Part shown: positions 8,266 to 15,821 of the stretch, one piece after another
Layout: every line of letters starts with the position of its first letter
How positions within the stretch are numbered: the stretch's first letter is position 1
Notes under the pieces: model-generated
Told to the model about the DNA's origin: nothing
Seen by the model: only the letters and a program-made list of their open reading frames with translations
Databases searched by the model: none
Translations under genes and position numbers: made by a program
Assembly (NCBI GenBank): GCA_902768125.1
Contig: CACXKA010000004.1
Span: 124,001-188,000, forward strand
DNA: 64,000 bases
Direction of reading: 5' to 3'
Origin: an uncultured Bacteroidales bacterium
Lineage (GTDB): Bacteria > Bacteroidota > Bacteroidia > Bacteroidales > Bacteroidaceae

Positions 8266-8697
8266 CTATTTTTCTAACACTTGTAATTGTTTGTTCAATG
8301 TCATTTCAGTACGGTCGCTGATGGCTTTCGCCTTTTCCAACTGACCCATTCCCTTGTTCAGGTTGTACGCCAACAGGTTGAGTGCCTTCTGGGCTTCCTG
8401 TTGCGCCACGACTGGATCTTGGTAGGTGTCCTGCTCGGCAAGGTTGACAGGCTCCTCCTTCTGCTGGAGGAAGTAGAAACCAACTCCAAAGATCAGGGCG
8501 ATAGAGGCAGCGATGGCTGTGACCTTGAGGTAAGAAGTGAGAGGTCTGAGGTGAGAGGGGTGAGAATGCTTAGATTCTTCACTTTTCACTTTTCGCTTTT
8601 CACTTTCTTCCCACTCATCTATCTTCTTCTCAAGCCGTTCCTCCAATCCTTCTGGGATGGGGATTTGTTCGAGTTCTTTCCAGTTCAGTTCGTCCAT
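8266..8697 (-). CDS. single-pass membrane protein, putative anti-sigma factor, with an in-frame repeat insertion
   Basis: 143 residues: an acidic cytoplasmic N-terminus with an ELEQIPIPEGLEERL motif, a membrane helix (about 59-76) and an outer helical tail. Size, topology and a 13-base overlap with the sigma-factor gene suggest an anti-sigma factor; this is inference, and no zinc-binding ZAS motif is visible. Residues about 31-58 (KRKVKSEESKHSHPSHL region) are encoded by heptad repeats at 8536-8606 and look inserted between the conserved N-terminus and the membrane helix. Confidence 0.75.
   Translation of the reverse strand: MDELNWKELEQIPIPEGLEERLEKKIDEWEESEKRKVKSEESKHSHPSHLRPLTSYLKVTAIAASIALIFGVGFYFLQQKEEPVNLAEQDTYQDPVVAQQEAQKALNLLAYNLNKGMGQLEKAKAISDRTEMTLNKQLQVLEK
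8536..8606 (-). repeat. heptad array inside a coding region (GTGAGAG and TTCACTT units)
   Basis: On the plus strand the segment reads as 7-bp units GTGAGAG, GTCTGAG, GTGAGAG, GGGTGAG, then TTCACTT, TTCACTT, TTCGCTT, TTCACTT. It stays in frame in the 8266-8697 gene and produces a Lys/Ser/His-rich insert. Confidence 0.75.
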
Positions 8698-9197
8698 GTC
8701 TTTGTGAGTTTTTGGAATTGTTGTTTCAGTTTCTGTCTCGTACGCATCACGATGATGCGGATGTTGCCTTGCGAGAGTCCTGTGTCTCGCTCGATCTCCT
8801 CGTAGGATTTCTCTTCCACCAGATGCATCTGGATGATTCGTCCGTCCCTTTCAGGCAGTTGTTGGATGAGTTCCTCCATCTGCTGCGCCTCGTCTTGGGA
8901 ATCAATCTGGCGGTCAAGTCCCCGTTCGTCAGGCGGATCTGCGTGGTCTTCTATGTCCTCCGAGGTGTCGATGCGTTTCAGTCGCCGTTGGTCTCGGAAA
9001 AGGTTTTGCATCAGGGTCACGAGATAAGCTTCCGTCATCGCCTCCTCCCTCAGGTCGTCACGCTTCTGCCAGAGCTTCAGGTACGTGTCCTGAAGCAGGT
9101 CTTCGGCATCCTGCGCATTGCCTGTCAGATGGTACCCCACCCGATAGAGCCGCCTGTGGAAAGGCATAAACCGCTGCTTAAACTCTCGTGCGTCCAT
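8685..9197 (-). CDS. ECF-type RNA polymerase sigma factor
   Basis: 170 residues. Region 2 shows YRVGYHLTGNAQDAEDLLQD (about 18-37) and LVTLMQNLFRD (about 59-69). Region 4 shows ELIQQLPERDGRIIQMHLVE and the helix-turn-helix SYEEIERDTGLSQGNIRIIVMRTRQKL (split here for description; about 132-158). It directs RNA polymerase to a specific promoter set, probably for envelope functions. It is preceded by two exported-protein genes and overlaps the putative anti-sigma gene by 13 bases, so the five genes 7794-10511 look like one operon. Confidence 0.93.
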   Translation of the reverse strand: MDAREFKQRFMPFHRRLYRVGYHLTGNAQDAEDLLQDTYLKLWQKRDDLREEAMTEAYLVTLMQNLFRDQRRLKRIDTSEDIEDHADPPDERGLDRQIDSQDEAQQMEELIQQLPERDGRIIQMHLVEEKSYEEIERDTGLSQGNIRIIVMRTRQKLKQQFQKLTKTWTN

Positions 9198-9206
9198 TCG
9201 CTACTT

Positions 9207-10004
9207 CTACTTCTTCTCCTCGCTTCTTAAAAACTCAATGACCACTTTCTTATCCGTATTGGGGTATTTCTCCTTCACAGCACCTCCTACAACCCATGAT
9301 TCTTGATTAAAATGGAAATCTTGAGTCCTCATGTATTCTTTTGCTTCGTCCAACGAATGCAGTTCAGGATGTTCCTCACCATCGATGACAAAGAGCACAT
9401 GACCAGCCTCTACCTCTTTCACCATTTCCTTCATGTCCACCTCCTCGCCATCACTCTCTTGCTCAAAGCTGACGGCTTCTTTCTCCATGATAGACTTGAT
9501 CATGAGTTCCTTTTCCACCTTCGTGTCCAGATGCATCAAAGCCACAGTTTCCCATATATCAACTCGCACCAGAATGTCGCTGACCACATTGCCCTTCACT
9601 TTGCCGTAGCATTGCAGCTTGATTGTGGGATTGAACGTCTCAGACATCATTTGCTGAAGAACATTCTGGTCTTCGTCAGAACCTTCATTCTTGTTAGTGA
9701 TGAACAACATCTCATACCCTTTAAGGGCCTTGATGTCTTCGTCGAGTTGAGCCAGTTGCTCCTCATCGAGTTTCTCCATCTGCACCACCTCACTCATCTT
9801 GAAGTTCTTCTTCAACTGAGCACGTTCCTTCTCCGTCAAGGCTGGATCTGGGTTCTCATCATAGAACTTCAGCGTCTCCTTGCTCGTCTCCATGTACTGC
9901 GCCTTTGGCAACTGCCTGTACTTCTCAATCAGGTTGCTCACAGTCTGTCCGAAGGCAACACTCACCATGAGTGCCATTGCCATCAATATAACTGTCCGTT
10001 TCAT
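9207..10004 (-). CDS. exported protein of unknown function in the sigma-factor operon
   Basis: 265 residues with a signal peptide (MKRTVILMAMALMVSVAFGQ). The mature protein is strongly acidic and helical, with Glu/Lys-rich stretches and few aromatic residues. It has no cysteine pair or catalytic motif that I recognise. It ends 9 bases before the sigma-factor start. Like its DUF4252 neighbours it may be an envelope reporter or effector of that sigma factor; this is inference from position only. Confidence 0.75.
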   Translation of the reverse strand: MKRTVILMAMALMVSVAFGQTVSNLIEKYRQLPKAQYMETSKETLKFYDENPDPALTEKERAQLKKNFKMSEVVQMEKLDEEQLAQLDEDIKALKGYEMLFITNKNEGSDEDQNVLQQMMSETFNPTIKLQCYGKVKGNVVSDILVRVDIWETVALMHLDTKVEKELMIKSIMEKEAVSFEQESDGEEVDMKEMVKEVEAGHVLFVIDGEEHPELHSLDEAKEYMRTQDFHFNQESWVVGGAVKEKYPNTDKKVVIEFLRSEEKK

Positions 10005-10034
10005 GGGTTCTGAGTTTTTATTTGCCTGTTACAC

Positions 10035-10511
10035 TTACTTCATTTGTGCTTCAATCAGTTTCTTGAAGTCCAGCTTGCCTTCGAGGATGATCAGCGAAGA
10101 TTCGCCCTCTTCTTCATGAAAGATAGCGATGGTGGATTTCTTTCCCTTCTTGAACTGACAGATTTTCATCCTCTCACCATCCTCTGATCCAACCACGAGA
10201 GGTTCCCAGCCACGACCACTCACAATACCACTCACTTGAATGCCCATTGCCTCGGCTCCCTCCTTTTCTTCGCAATTATAAATACTGATGTTCTCCAATT
10301 TCTTGAGCATGTCGCCTGACATTCCTTCAAGAGAGAGATCATCACTGAATTCGAAGTCACCTCCACTTTTGGCAGCCAGATTCAGCATGGTTTTGTTGAT
10401 GTTGACATGTTCCACACCTTTGATGTCAGCCAACTTTGCAAAGGCATTACTTTGTGCGAAGGCACAACCAACACAGAGTGCCAATGCGATAGATAAGATA
10501 GTTCTTTTCAT
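10035..10511 (-). CDS. DUF4252-like exported protein
   Basis: 158 residues with a signal peptide ending near CAFAQ. The pattern ADIKGVEHVNINKTMLNLA, a middle ENISIYNCEEKEG strand and an acidic end with SSLIILEGKLDFKKL parallels the DUF4252 protein at 7794-8258, so the operon is flanked by two relatives. First gene of the leftward sigma-factor operon, 30 bases from the next. Function unknown. Confidence 0.8.
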   Translation of the reverse strand: MKRTILSIALALCVGCAFAQSNAFAKLADIKGVEHVNINKTMLNLAAKSGGDFEFSDDLSLEGMSGDMLKKLENISIYNCEEKEGAEAMGIQVSGIVSGRGWEPLVVGSEDGERMKICQFKKGKKSTIAIFHEEEGESSLIILEGKLDFKKLIEAQMK

Positions 10512-10660
10512 ATTCTTCTATTATTTAATTGTTAATACTATTTCAAGAGCCCTTCTATCTGTACAAACGAGACTTTTCACTCCCTTGTTACAAAAATTTT
10601 TGTTTTTTTTCTGCACAAAGTTACATTTTTTTTCTCGACTCACCAAATAAATGAAAAAAA

Positions 10661-10688
10661 GGAAGCCGATTCTCATGAACAGGCTTCC
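10661..10688 (-). terminator. hairpin terminator of the DUF4419 gene; same hairpin as at 47253
   Basis: GGAAGCC and GGCTTCC pair around a loop with CATGAGAA/TTCTCATG, followed on the minus strand by a run of T. The copy at 47253-47279 has the same sequence in the other orientation with one difference in 27 bases, so this terminator is a dispersed repeat. Confidence 0.8.
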
Positions 10689-10698
10689 TATTTTATTT

Positions 10699-12288
10699 TC
10701 ATTCCAGCACTTGTCGGATGTCGTATGGGTCAAAAGCTTCGTGGCCATCGAGCCTGTCCTCTAAGGCTTCGTCAACGCTTATGATAGAAGTGTTTTTTAC
10801 CATCTCTTCTTTTGCAGGATTCTCCTCCTTGATGACATCCTCTACCAACAATTCCCGCTTCGCAGTATTGGAGATGTCGGCGTTGGGGAACCGCTGGCGC
10901 AGTTGGGCTTCTTCCGCCTCGGAAAGTTTACCTTCGATCTCGAGTTTGCCGATGTTCATCTTGTCCACCCATGCAGGGATGTTGACAGGGAATCTCTTGA
11001 AACGGAGCGTCAATTGGCGGATGCTCTTCATCTTGGCGAGGACGCCGGGCAGGGTGTCTGTTTCATGACGATAAGAGTAAGAGAGTTTCCCGTAACGTTC
11101 CATCCGCTGCAGGGCTTTGAGTTGTGCCTGTTCATCGTCGGCAGTGCGGGCAAACCAACCAATCTTAGGGGTGAGGGCGCCCGTCTTGGCATCGACCTGC
11201 ACACCCACGAATCCTGCCCAAAGCTGCACGGGGATTCGTCCCACTGACGCACCAGTGACAGGGTCAATGTAATCTTGCGTGAAGTTGCCGAGCGACATCT
11301 CCGAGGGCATACTTTCCGTATAGAGTATGTCGCTTTTTGTTATTCCATTTTCATTGGGGAAGAACTTCAGGAACCAGCCATCCAGATGGGTCGTTTCGTT
11401 GGGAATATACCCACCACACCTTTGCTTGGACTTGAATTTATCCACGCGGACTTTCATCACGATATCCCTCCAGAACGCCTGATTGGGGTTTCCCTCTGAT
11501 GCCTTCTCAAATTCTGCCAGGATGGGGTCCAATTCGTCCGCCCATTTCTCAAGACCGTATTGTGCCAGCATCCGTGCCTTCTCACGCACCTTCCGCCAGT
11601 CTTCGGGAGTGCCCTCGAGCGTGATGGTGGGAATGCCGCATATCAACTTGGCGTTCCAGAAGTCGAAATACGTCTTGACGGTCTCCATCAGCGTGATTTG
11701 CGAGGCGATGCGTTCGTCTATGCCTGTGGTGGAGAAGTTGGCTGTCATCATATCCGCCACCCCCCCCTTCGTGTTTTCAGCTATCAGGGCAGAGACGTCG
11801 TCCAGCAACTGCGCCCAATTCCCCTTGGAAGGGTTGAGGACATCGTTACCTTTCTCCACTCTCAAGACCATCTTGCCCTGATGAGACACCAGCTTGTCGC
11901 GCAACTCGTCCGAATGGGCATTCACATAGCGTGAGAAGCCCTGACCAATGATGAGCCACACCATATCGGGCGACAGCACCAAGGAACGATGGTCGGCAAA
12001 TGCCTGCACGATACATTTATAGAAGTTGTCCTCGCCCAGATAGCACAGTTCTTCACCATTGAAACTGTTCTTCACCACTTTGGGATCGGCACTGGGCATT
12101 TTCTTATAAATAATATAGGTGCAAAGTTGATCGGATGACATCGTGCTGAATGTCTGCTTGGGTTTGGGCAGATTTTCGTCCACCACAAACGTGATGCTCT
12201 TTTTGGTGTGTTTGAGCACCTTGCTCTTCTGTGCCCAACCTCCGAGGGTGGTCAGCATGATGAGAATAAACAATGTAAATCTTTTCAT
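10699..12288 (-). CDS. DUF4419 domain protein, exported
   Basis: 529 residues beginning with a signal peptide (MKRFTLFILIMLTTLGGWAQ). The DUF4419 core shows SPDMVWLIIGQGFSRYVNAH (about 105-124), FSTTGIDERIASQITLMETVK and CGIPTITLEGTPEDWRKV, then GGYIPNETTHLDGWFLKFFP near residue 300. The family occurs in bacteria and fungi and has no known activity. The ATG at 12288 is chosen because it starts the signal peptide; an ATG further upstream (12342) adds 18 residues without leader character. It stands alone, with promoter at 12325 and terminator at 10661. Confidence 0.87.
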   Translation of the reverse strand: MKRFTLFILIMLTTLGGWAQKSKVLKHTKKSITFVVDENLPKPKQTFSTMSSDQLCTYIIYKKMPSADPKVVKNSFNGEELCYLGEDNFYKCIVQAFADHRSLVLSPDMVWLIIGQGFSRYVNAHSDELRDKLVSHQGKMVLRVEKGNDVLNPSKGNWAQLLDDVSALIAENTKGGVADMMTANFSTTGIDERIASQITLMETVKTYFDFWNAKLICGIPTITLEGTPEDWRKVREKARMLAQYGLEKWADELDPILAEFEKASEGNPNQAFWRDIVMKVRVDKFKSKQRCGGYIPNETTHLDGWFLKFFPNENGITKSDILYTESMPSEMSLGNFTQDYIDPVTGASVGRIPVQLWAGFVGVQVDAKTGALTPKIGWFARTADDEQAQLKALQRMERYGKLSYSYRHETDTLPGVLAKMKSIRQLTLRFKRFPVNIPAWVDKMNIGKLEIEGKLSEAEEAQLRQRFPNADISNTAKRELLVEDVIKEENPAKEEMVKNTSIISVDEALEDRLDGHEAFDPYDIRQVLE

Positions 12289-12324
12289 AATGTGAACTTT
12301 TTCATGAAACATTTTTGTTGGGTG

Positions 12325-12332
12325 CAAAGGTA
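12325..12332 (-). promoter_or_regulatory. Bacteroidetes -7 promoter element for the DUF4419 gene
   Basis: TACCTTTG on the minus strand, 37 bases upstream of the ATG at 12288. Confidence 0.7.
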
Positions 12333-12365
12333 GGCATTTCATGGCAAAAGTACCAAAAAAATCAA

Positions 12366-12424
12366 TTTACAAAAAATTTACATTTTCACAGAGGGGGTGG
12401 AAAGCAATTTACAAAAATTTTACA
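12366..12424. promoter_or_regulatory. four TTTACA boxes upstream of the DUF4419 gene
   Basis: TTTACA occurs at 12366, 12377, 12408 and 12419: two pairs with 11-bp spacing inside each pair. The same hexamer is strongly clustered upstream of the XRE regulator gene near 38.6-39.1 kb. A shared DNA-binding protein is inferred. Confidence 0.45.
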
Positions 12425-12514
12425 TCACCCCACTTAACACGCTATTCCTCAGTTTCTTATGAAAAATAAACAATCCATTTCTTCACTTGGCAAAAAATCG
12501 TCTTTGAGGACTAA

Positions 12515-12551
12515 AAAAAGGAGAGGCATCCATACGGACCCTCCCCTTTTT
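12515..12551 (+). terminator. terminator-like hairpin at the edge of the repeat mosaic
   Basis: AAAAGGAGAGG pairs with CCTCCCCTTTT (one mismatch) around a CATCCATACGGA loop, followed by T. No gene reads into it from the left, so its use is unclear. Confidence 0.5.
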
Positions 12552-12579
12552 CGGTTAGCGGTTAGCGGTTATCGGTTAG
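12552..12579 (+). repeat. heptad array, CGGTTAG type (4 units)
   Basis: CGGTTAG CGGTTAG CGGTTAT CGGTTAG in perfect 7-bp phase, at the start of a 500-bp repeat mosaic that ends near 13053. The unit reappears inverted at 47227-47242. Confidence 0.8.
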
Positions 12580-12607
12580 CGAAGGCTGACGCGATGTGCA
12601 TGGATAA

Positions 12608-12667
12608 TAAACCGTAAACAGTAAACCAAACCTTGAACTTTGAACCTTGAACTTTGAACTCTCAAAC
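12608..12667 (+). repeat. heptad arrays, TAAACCG and CTTGAAC/TTTGAAC types
   Basis: TAAACCG TAAACAG TAAACCA is followed by alternating CTTGAAC and TTTGAAC units. This is the N4AAC heptad pattern, opposite in orientation to the array at 12552. Confidence 0.75.
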
Positions 12668-12706
12668 CTCTTATCGTATCTTTAGCACGCTTGGCTTGCC
12701 AAGAAA
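12661..12706 (+). repeat. 46-bp dispersed repeat, copy 1
   Basis: Identical over all 46 bases to 36330-36375, in the same orientation. It ends with the small hairpin CTTGGCTTGCCAAG. In both copies it is attached to heptad arrays. Confidence 0.9.
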
Positions 12707-12714
12707 TCTTCAAA

Positions 12715-12746
12715 TGGTACGTTGGTACGCTGGTACGCTGGTACGT
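12715..12746 (+). repeat. octad array, TGGTACGY (4 units)
   Basis: TGGTACGT TGGTACGC TGGTACGC TGGTACGT, followed by TACAGC. First of three related octad arrays here; the second (12854) is inverted and the third (13030) is direct. Confidence 0.85.
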
Positions 12747-12853
12747 TACAGCATGAGGGTGCCTGTTTTTCTGAATATAGCTTTATGGGCTTTGGTGCCA
12801 CGCGTTACTTCTGCCACCTTCTCTATCAGGTGATCGGCGATGAGTCGTTGGAT

Positions 12854-12885
12854 ACGTACCAACGTACCAGCGTACCAGCGTAACA
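12854..12885 (-). repeat. inverted octad array (4 units), left arm of palindromic element
   Basis: ACGTACCA ACGTACCA GCGTACCA GCGTAACA, the reverse complement of the TGGTACGY octads. With the array at 13030-13053 it brackets the AT palindrome at 12927-12977. Confidence 0.85.
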
Positions 12886-12926
12886 TTTGGAAAATTGTAT
12901 GTTCGTAGCATCGGGGAGAAAATAAC

Positions 12927-12977
12927 TTTATATTATATATATTATATATTATTAATATATAATATATATAATATAAA
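12927..12977. repeat. perfect 51-bp AT palindrome
   Basis: Two 25-base arms, made only of A and T, are exact reverse complements around a single central T. It lies between inverted octad arrays, the same architecture as the element at 40826-40974. It could extrude as a cruciform or form a long RNA hairpin. Confidence 0.9.
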
Positions 12978-13029
12978 ACTAAATATTCCCTCTTTCCATC
13001 GTTTTCACCTCCCCATCGAAAATAGCAAA

Positions 13030-13053
13030 TGGTACGTTGGTACGCTGGTACGC
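13030..13053 (+). repeat. octad array, TGGTACGY (3 units), right arm of palindromic element
   Basis: TGGTACGT TGGTACGC TGGTACGC preceded by GCAAA; inverted relative to the arm at 12854-12885. Confidence 0.85.
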
Positions 13054-13128
13054 AACGAGGGACACAAAAATAATCAAAAATATTTCGAAAAAAAATCTAC
13101 AAAACTTGTATATATCAGAAAAAAGTCG

Positions 13129-13136
13129 TAACTTTG
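13129..13136 (+). promoter_or_regulatory. Bacteroidetes -7 promoter element at the end of the repeat mosaic
   Basis: TAACTTTG, 8 bases before an ATG at 13145. The spacing would give a nearly leaderless transcript if the small ORF there is real. Confidence 0.5.
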
Positions 13137-13144
13137 TACCAGAA

Positions 13145-13291
13145 ATGAAGAAAGAATGTTTTCATCCTCAGGGACGCTTGAAAAGGGTGGCAAAGTACCA
13201 GAAAAACAAGCCGACGGCATCGATGAAAAGAGGCGGCGGCAAAACACCAAAGAGACGACGGCAAAGCCATGGATTGCCGACGGCAAAATAA
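13145..13291 (+). CDS. possible small basic protein (48 residues)
   Basis: An ATG just after a good -7 element opens a 48-codon frame rich in Lys and Arg (MKKECFHPQG start; KRGGGKTPKRRRQ near the end). No family is recognised, and there is no ribosome site because the transcript start would fall almost at the ATG. It may be a chance frame in repeat-derived DNA; the promoter is the main argument for it. Confidence 0.3.
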   Translation: MKKECFHPQGRLKRVAKYQKNKPTASMKRGGGKTPKRRRQSHGLPTAK

Positions 13292-13292
13292 A

Positions 13293-13330
13293 GACCCCTC
13301 CAACTCCCCTCTATGGGAGAGAAAGATGGG
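13293..13330 (+). repeat. GC-rich inverted-repeat segment (CCCCTCC...GGGAGAG type)
   Basis: CCCCTCCAACTCCCCTC is followed by TATGGGAGAGAAAGATGGG, giving an imperfect C-rich/G-rich hairpin. It resembles the insert inside ubiE at 55244-55274, which suggests a second short repeat family. Confidence 0.45.
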
Positions 13331-13468
13331 CGAGGAGAAGCCTCCACTCCTTGATGTTGGGGGAAGAAAAATTATCTTAAGATGGTGATGCAGGCACTGA
13401 TTTTAGGTAATAACGCATGAGAAGGAGAAAATTGTGGGGCTGTGTTAGGTATTCTCGCTAAGAAGCAT

Positions 13469-13476
13469 TACCTTTG
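13469..13476 (+). promoter_or_regulatory. Bacteroidetes -7 promoter element for the GH36 gene
   Basis: TACCTTTG, 29 bases upstream of the ATG at 13506. Confidence 0.75.
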
Positions 13477-13505
13477 CAAAGAAAATAATCAAAACCTATC
13501 ATAAC

Positions 13506-15662
13506 ATGAAACATTTGCTGATTTCCATTCTTGCCTTGACGCTAAGCGCAGGAGCCAGTGCCAAGGATGTATTTGTGAACACACCCAAGACGACGCTGAT
13601 GCTCGCTGTGAACGAGGGTCAGACACCACGTATTCAATATTATGGCTCGCGCATCAAGCCAGAACAGGCGCATGAGGTCTATGATGCCAGGGGACTGAAC
13701 GGCGATGCCTATCCTGCTTTTGGTCGTGACAGTTTCAACGAGACGGCACTGAGCGTGACCCATGCCGACGGCAACATGAGTACGGAACTGGTGGTGACGG
13801 GCTGTCAACAGAAAGGCGATGAGACCATCATCTCGATGAAGGACAAGAAGTATGACTTCTTCGTGGACATCCATTATAAAGCCAACGACAAGAGCGACGT
13901 GATCGTGACGTGGACGGTGATTCGCAACGGCGAGAAGAAGCCCATCAAATTGGAGCAGTATGCCAGTGGTGTGATGCCGCTGCGTCAGGAAGGGGCTTGG
14001 CTGACTCACTTCCACGGGGCTTGGGGACAGGAGGCTGGCATGACCGAAGAGCCTCTGACAGCAGGTTTGAAGACCATCGTGAACCACGACGGTGTGCGCA
14101 CTGCGATGGACGACCGTGCCGAGGTGATGATCTCACTCGATGGGAAACCTCAGGAGAACACAGGACGCGTGATTGGTGCTGCCCTCTGCTGGACAGGCAA
14201 CTACAAGCTGCGCATCGAAACTCGTGGAAAGAATCGCCACACGTTCTTGGCTGGCATCGACGACCTCCACACAGCCTACACGCTGAAATCGGGCGAGTCG
14301 TTCACGACACCCGAACTGGCGCTGGCTTATAGCGAAGAGGGCAAGGGTGGCGTGAGCCGTGCTTTCCATCGCTGGGGACACAACGTTCAGCTGCACAACG
14401 GACAGGCTCTTCGCGAGATTCTGCTGAACTCGTGGGAAGGTGTCTATATGGATGTGAACCAAGAGGTGTGTGAGCAGATGATGGACGGCCTGAAAGAGCT
14501 GGGCGGCGAACTCTTCGTGGTGGATGACGGTTGGTTTGGCAAGAAATACCGTCGCACCAATGACACCAAAGCCTTGGGCGACTGGGTGACCGACACGCAG
14601 AAACTGCCTAACGGCATTCCCGCCCTGGTGAAGGCAGCAGAGGACAGAGGTCTGAAGTTCGGCATCTGGATTGAGCCAGAGATGACCAACAGCGAAAGCG
14701 AACTCTTCGAGGCGCATCCCGACTGGGTGGTGGCTCATCCCACGCGCGAACTCTCGAAAGGTCGTGGTGGCACACAGTTGGTGCTCGACCTCTCCAACCC
14801 CAAGGTGCAGGACTTCGTGGTCGGCATCGTGGACAACCTCGTGAAGGAGAACCCTACCCTACATTATATTAAATGGGACTGCAACATGTCGATGCAGAAC
14901 TTCGGCAGCAGCTATCTGACGGCAGACAAGCAGAGCCACCTCTTCGTCGATTATCATCTGGGACTCCGTGCTGCCCTCGAGCGCATCCGTGCCGCCCATT
15001 CCAATCTGGTCATCCAGCTCTGTTCCAGTGGTGGTGGTCGTGTGAACTGGGGTGCCCTGCCCTACTTCGACGAGTTCTGGGTTTCTGACGACACCGACGC
15101 CCAGCAGCGCCTCTTCATCCAATGGGGCACCAGCCACTTCTTCCCTCCGATGGCAATGGCTCAGCACGTCAGCGCCTCACCCAACCATCAGACAGGTCGC
15201 ATCATTCCGCTGAAGTTCCGCTTTGATGTGGCGATGACAGGACGTTTGGGCATGGAGATGAAGCCCAGCGACCTCAACGACCAAGAGCGTGCCTATGCCA
15301 AGAAGGCGATGGCATTCTACAAGGAGATCCGTCCCATCATCCAGTTAGGTGACCTCTACCGCCTGCTCTCCCCCTACGACAACAAGGGTTTCTGTAGTGA
15401 GATGTTCGTCACTGAGGACAAGTCCGAAGCGGTGTTCTTCTGCTACAAGTTCGAGAACTACATCGGTTTGGAAACGCCCCGTTGGCACATGGCAGGTCTT
15501 GACCCCAACGCCACCTACCAACTCAACGAATTTGAAAGCACCGACCGTCGCAGCAGCTTCGGAGGCAAGACCTTCTCTGGCAAGTTCCTGATGGAGACAG
15601 GCATCGAGGCAAACCTCAGCGGACAATTTGCCAGCCGGGTGATTCGAGTGAAGAAGATTTGA
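13506..15662 (+). CDS. alpha-galactosidase, glycoside hydrolase family 36
   Basis: Hydrolyses terminal alpha-1,6-galactosyl residues of raffinose-type sugars or galactomannan. 718 residues with a signal peptide (MKHLLISILALTLSAGASAK), so it acts outside the cytoplasm. An N-terminal beta-supersandwich (about 25-300) precedes the barrel, with NSWEGVYMD, FVVDDGWFG, GLKFGIWIEPEM, YIKWDCN (nucleophile Asp458), CSSGGGRVNWG and VSDDTDA (acid/base Asp528). Length and all signatures fit GH36. It has its own promoter and no SusCD pair nearby; the GH97 enzyme at 1.5 kb is a likely functional partner. Confidence 0.95.
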   Translation: MKHLLISILALTLSAGASAKDVFVNTPKTTLMLAVNEGQTPRIQYYGSRIKPEQAHEVYDARGLNGDAYPAFGRDSFNETALSVTHADGNMSTELVVTGCQQKGDETIISMKDKKYDFFVDIHYKANDKSDVIVTWTVIRNGEKKPIKLEQYASGVMPLRQEGAWLTHFHGAWGQEAGMTEEPLTAGLKTIVNHDGVRTAMDDRAEVMISLDGKPQENTGRVIGAALCWTGNYKLRIETRGKNRHTFLAGIDDLHTAYTLKSGESFTTPELALAYSEEGKGGVSRAFHRWGHNVQLHNGQALREILLNSWEGVYMDVNQEVCEQMMDGLKELGGELFVVDDGWFGKKYRRTNDTKALGDWVTDTQKLPNGIPALVKAAEDRGLKFGIWIEPEMTNSESELFEAHPDWVVAHPTRELSKGRGGTQLVLDLSNPKVQDFVVGIVDNLVKENPTLHYIKWDCNMSMQNFGSSYLTADKQSHLFVDYHLGLRAALERIRAAHSNLVIQLCSSGGGRVNWGALPYFDEFWVSDDTDAQQRLFIQWGTSHFFPPMAMAQHVSASPNHQTGRIIPLKFRFDVAMTGRLGMEMKPSDLNDQERAYAKKAMAFYKEIRPIIQLGDLYRLLSPYDNKGFCSEMFVTEDKSEAVFFCYKFENYIGLETPRWHMAGLDPNATYQLNEFESTDRRSSFGGKTFSGKFLMETGIEANLSGQFASRVIRVKKI

Positions 15663-15671
15663 GGCTGTATG

Positions 15672-15692
15672 GGTTTGAGGTTTGAGGTTTGA
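15672..15692 (+). repeat. heptad array, GGTTTGA (3 units)
   Basis: Three perfect GGTTTGA units 9 bases after the GH36 stop. The same unit forms the array inside the ATP-grasp-like gene at 33019. Confidence 0.8.
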
Positions 15693-15783
15693 GAAAAGGG
15701 GAAGAGGGGGATTTTCCTATAGGGAAGGAAGAAATTCCTGCAATTAATAGTGGATTCCTTATCGTTATCCCGATTTTATGTCG

Positions 15784-15791
15784 TAACTTTG
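15784..15791 (+). promoter_or_regulatory. Bacteroidetes -7 promoter element for the lipoprotein pair
   Basis: TAACTTTG, 30 bases upstream of the ATG at 15822. Confidence 0.7.
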
Positions 15792-15821
15792 CCAACGTAA
15801 CAAAATAACAATCGCAAAAAT

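Noticed and set aside
12552-13053. CRISPR array
   Set aside because: The units are 7 or 8 bases without unique spacers, and no cas gene is in the window.
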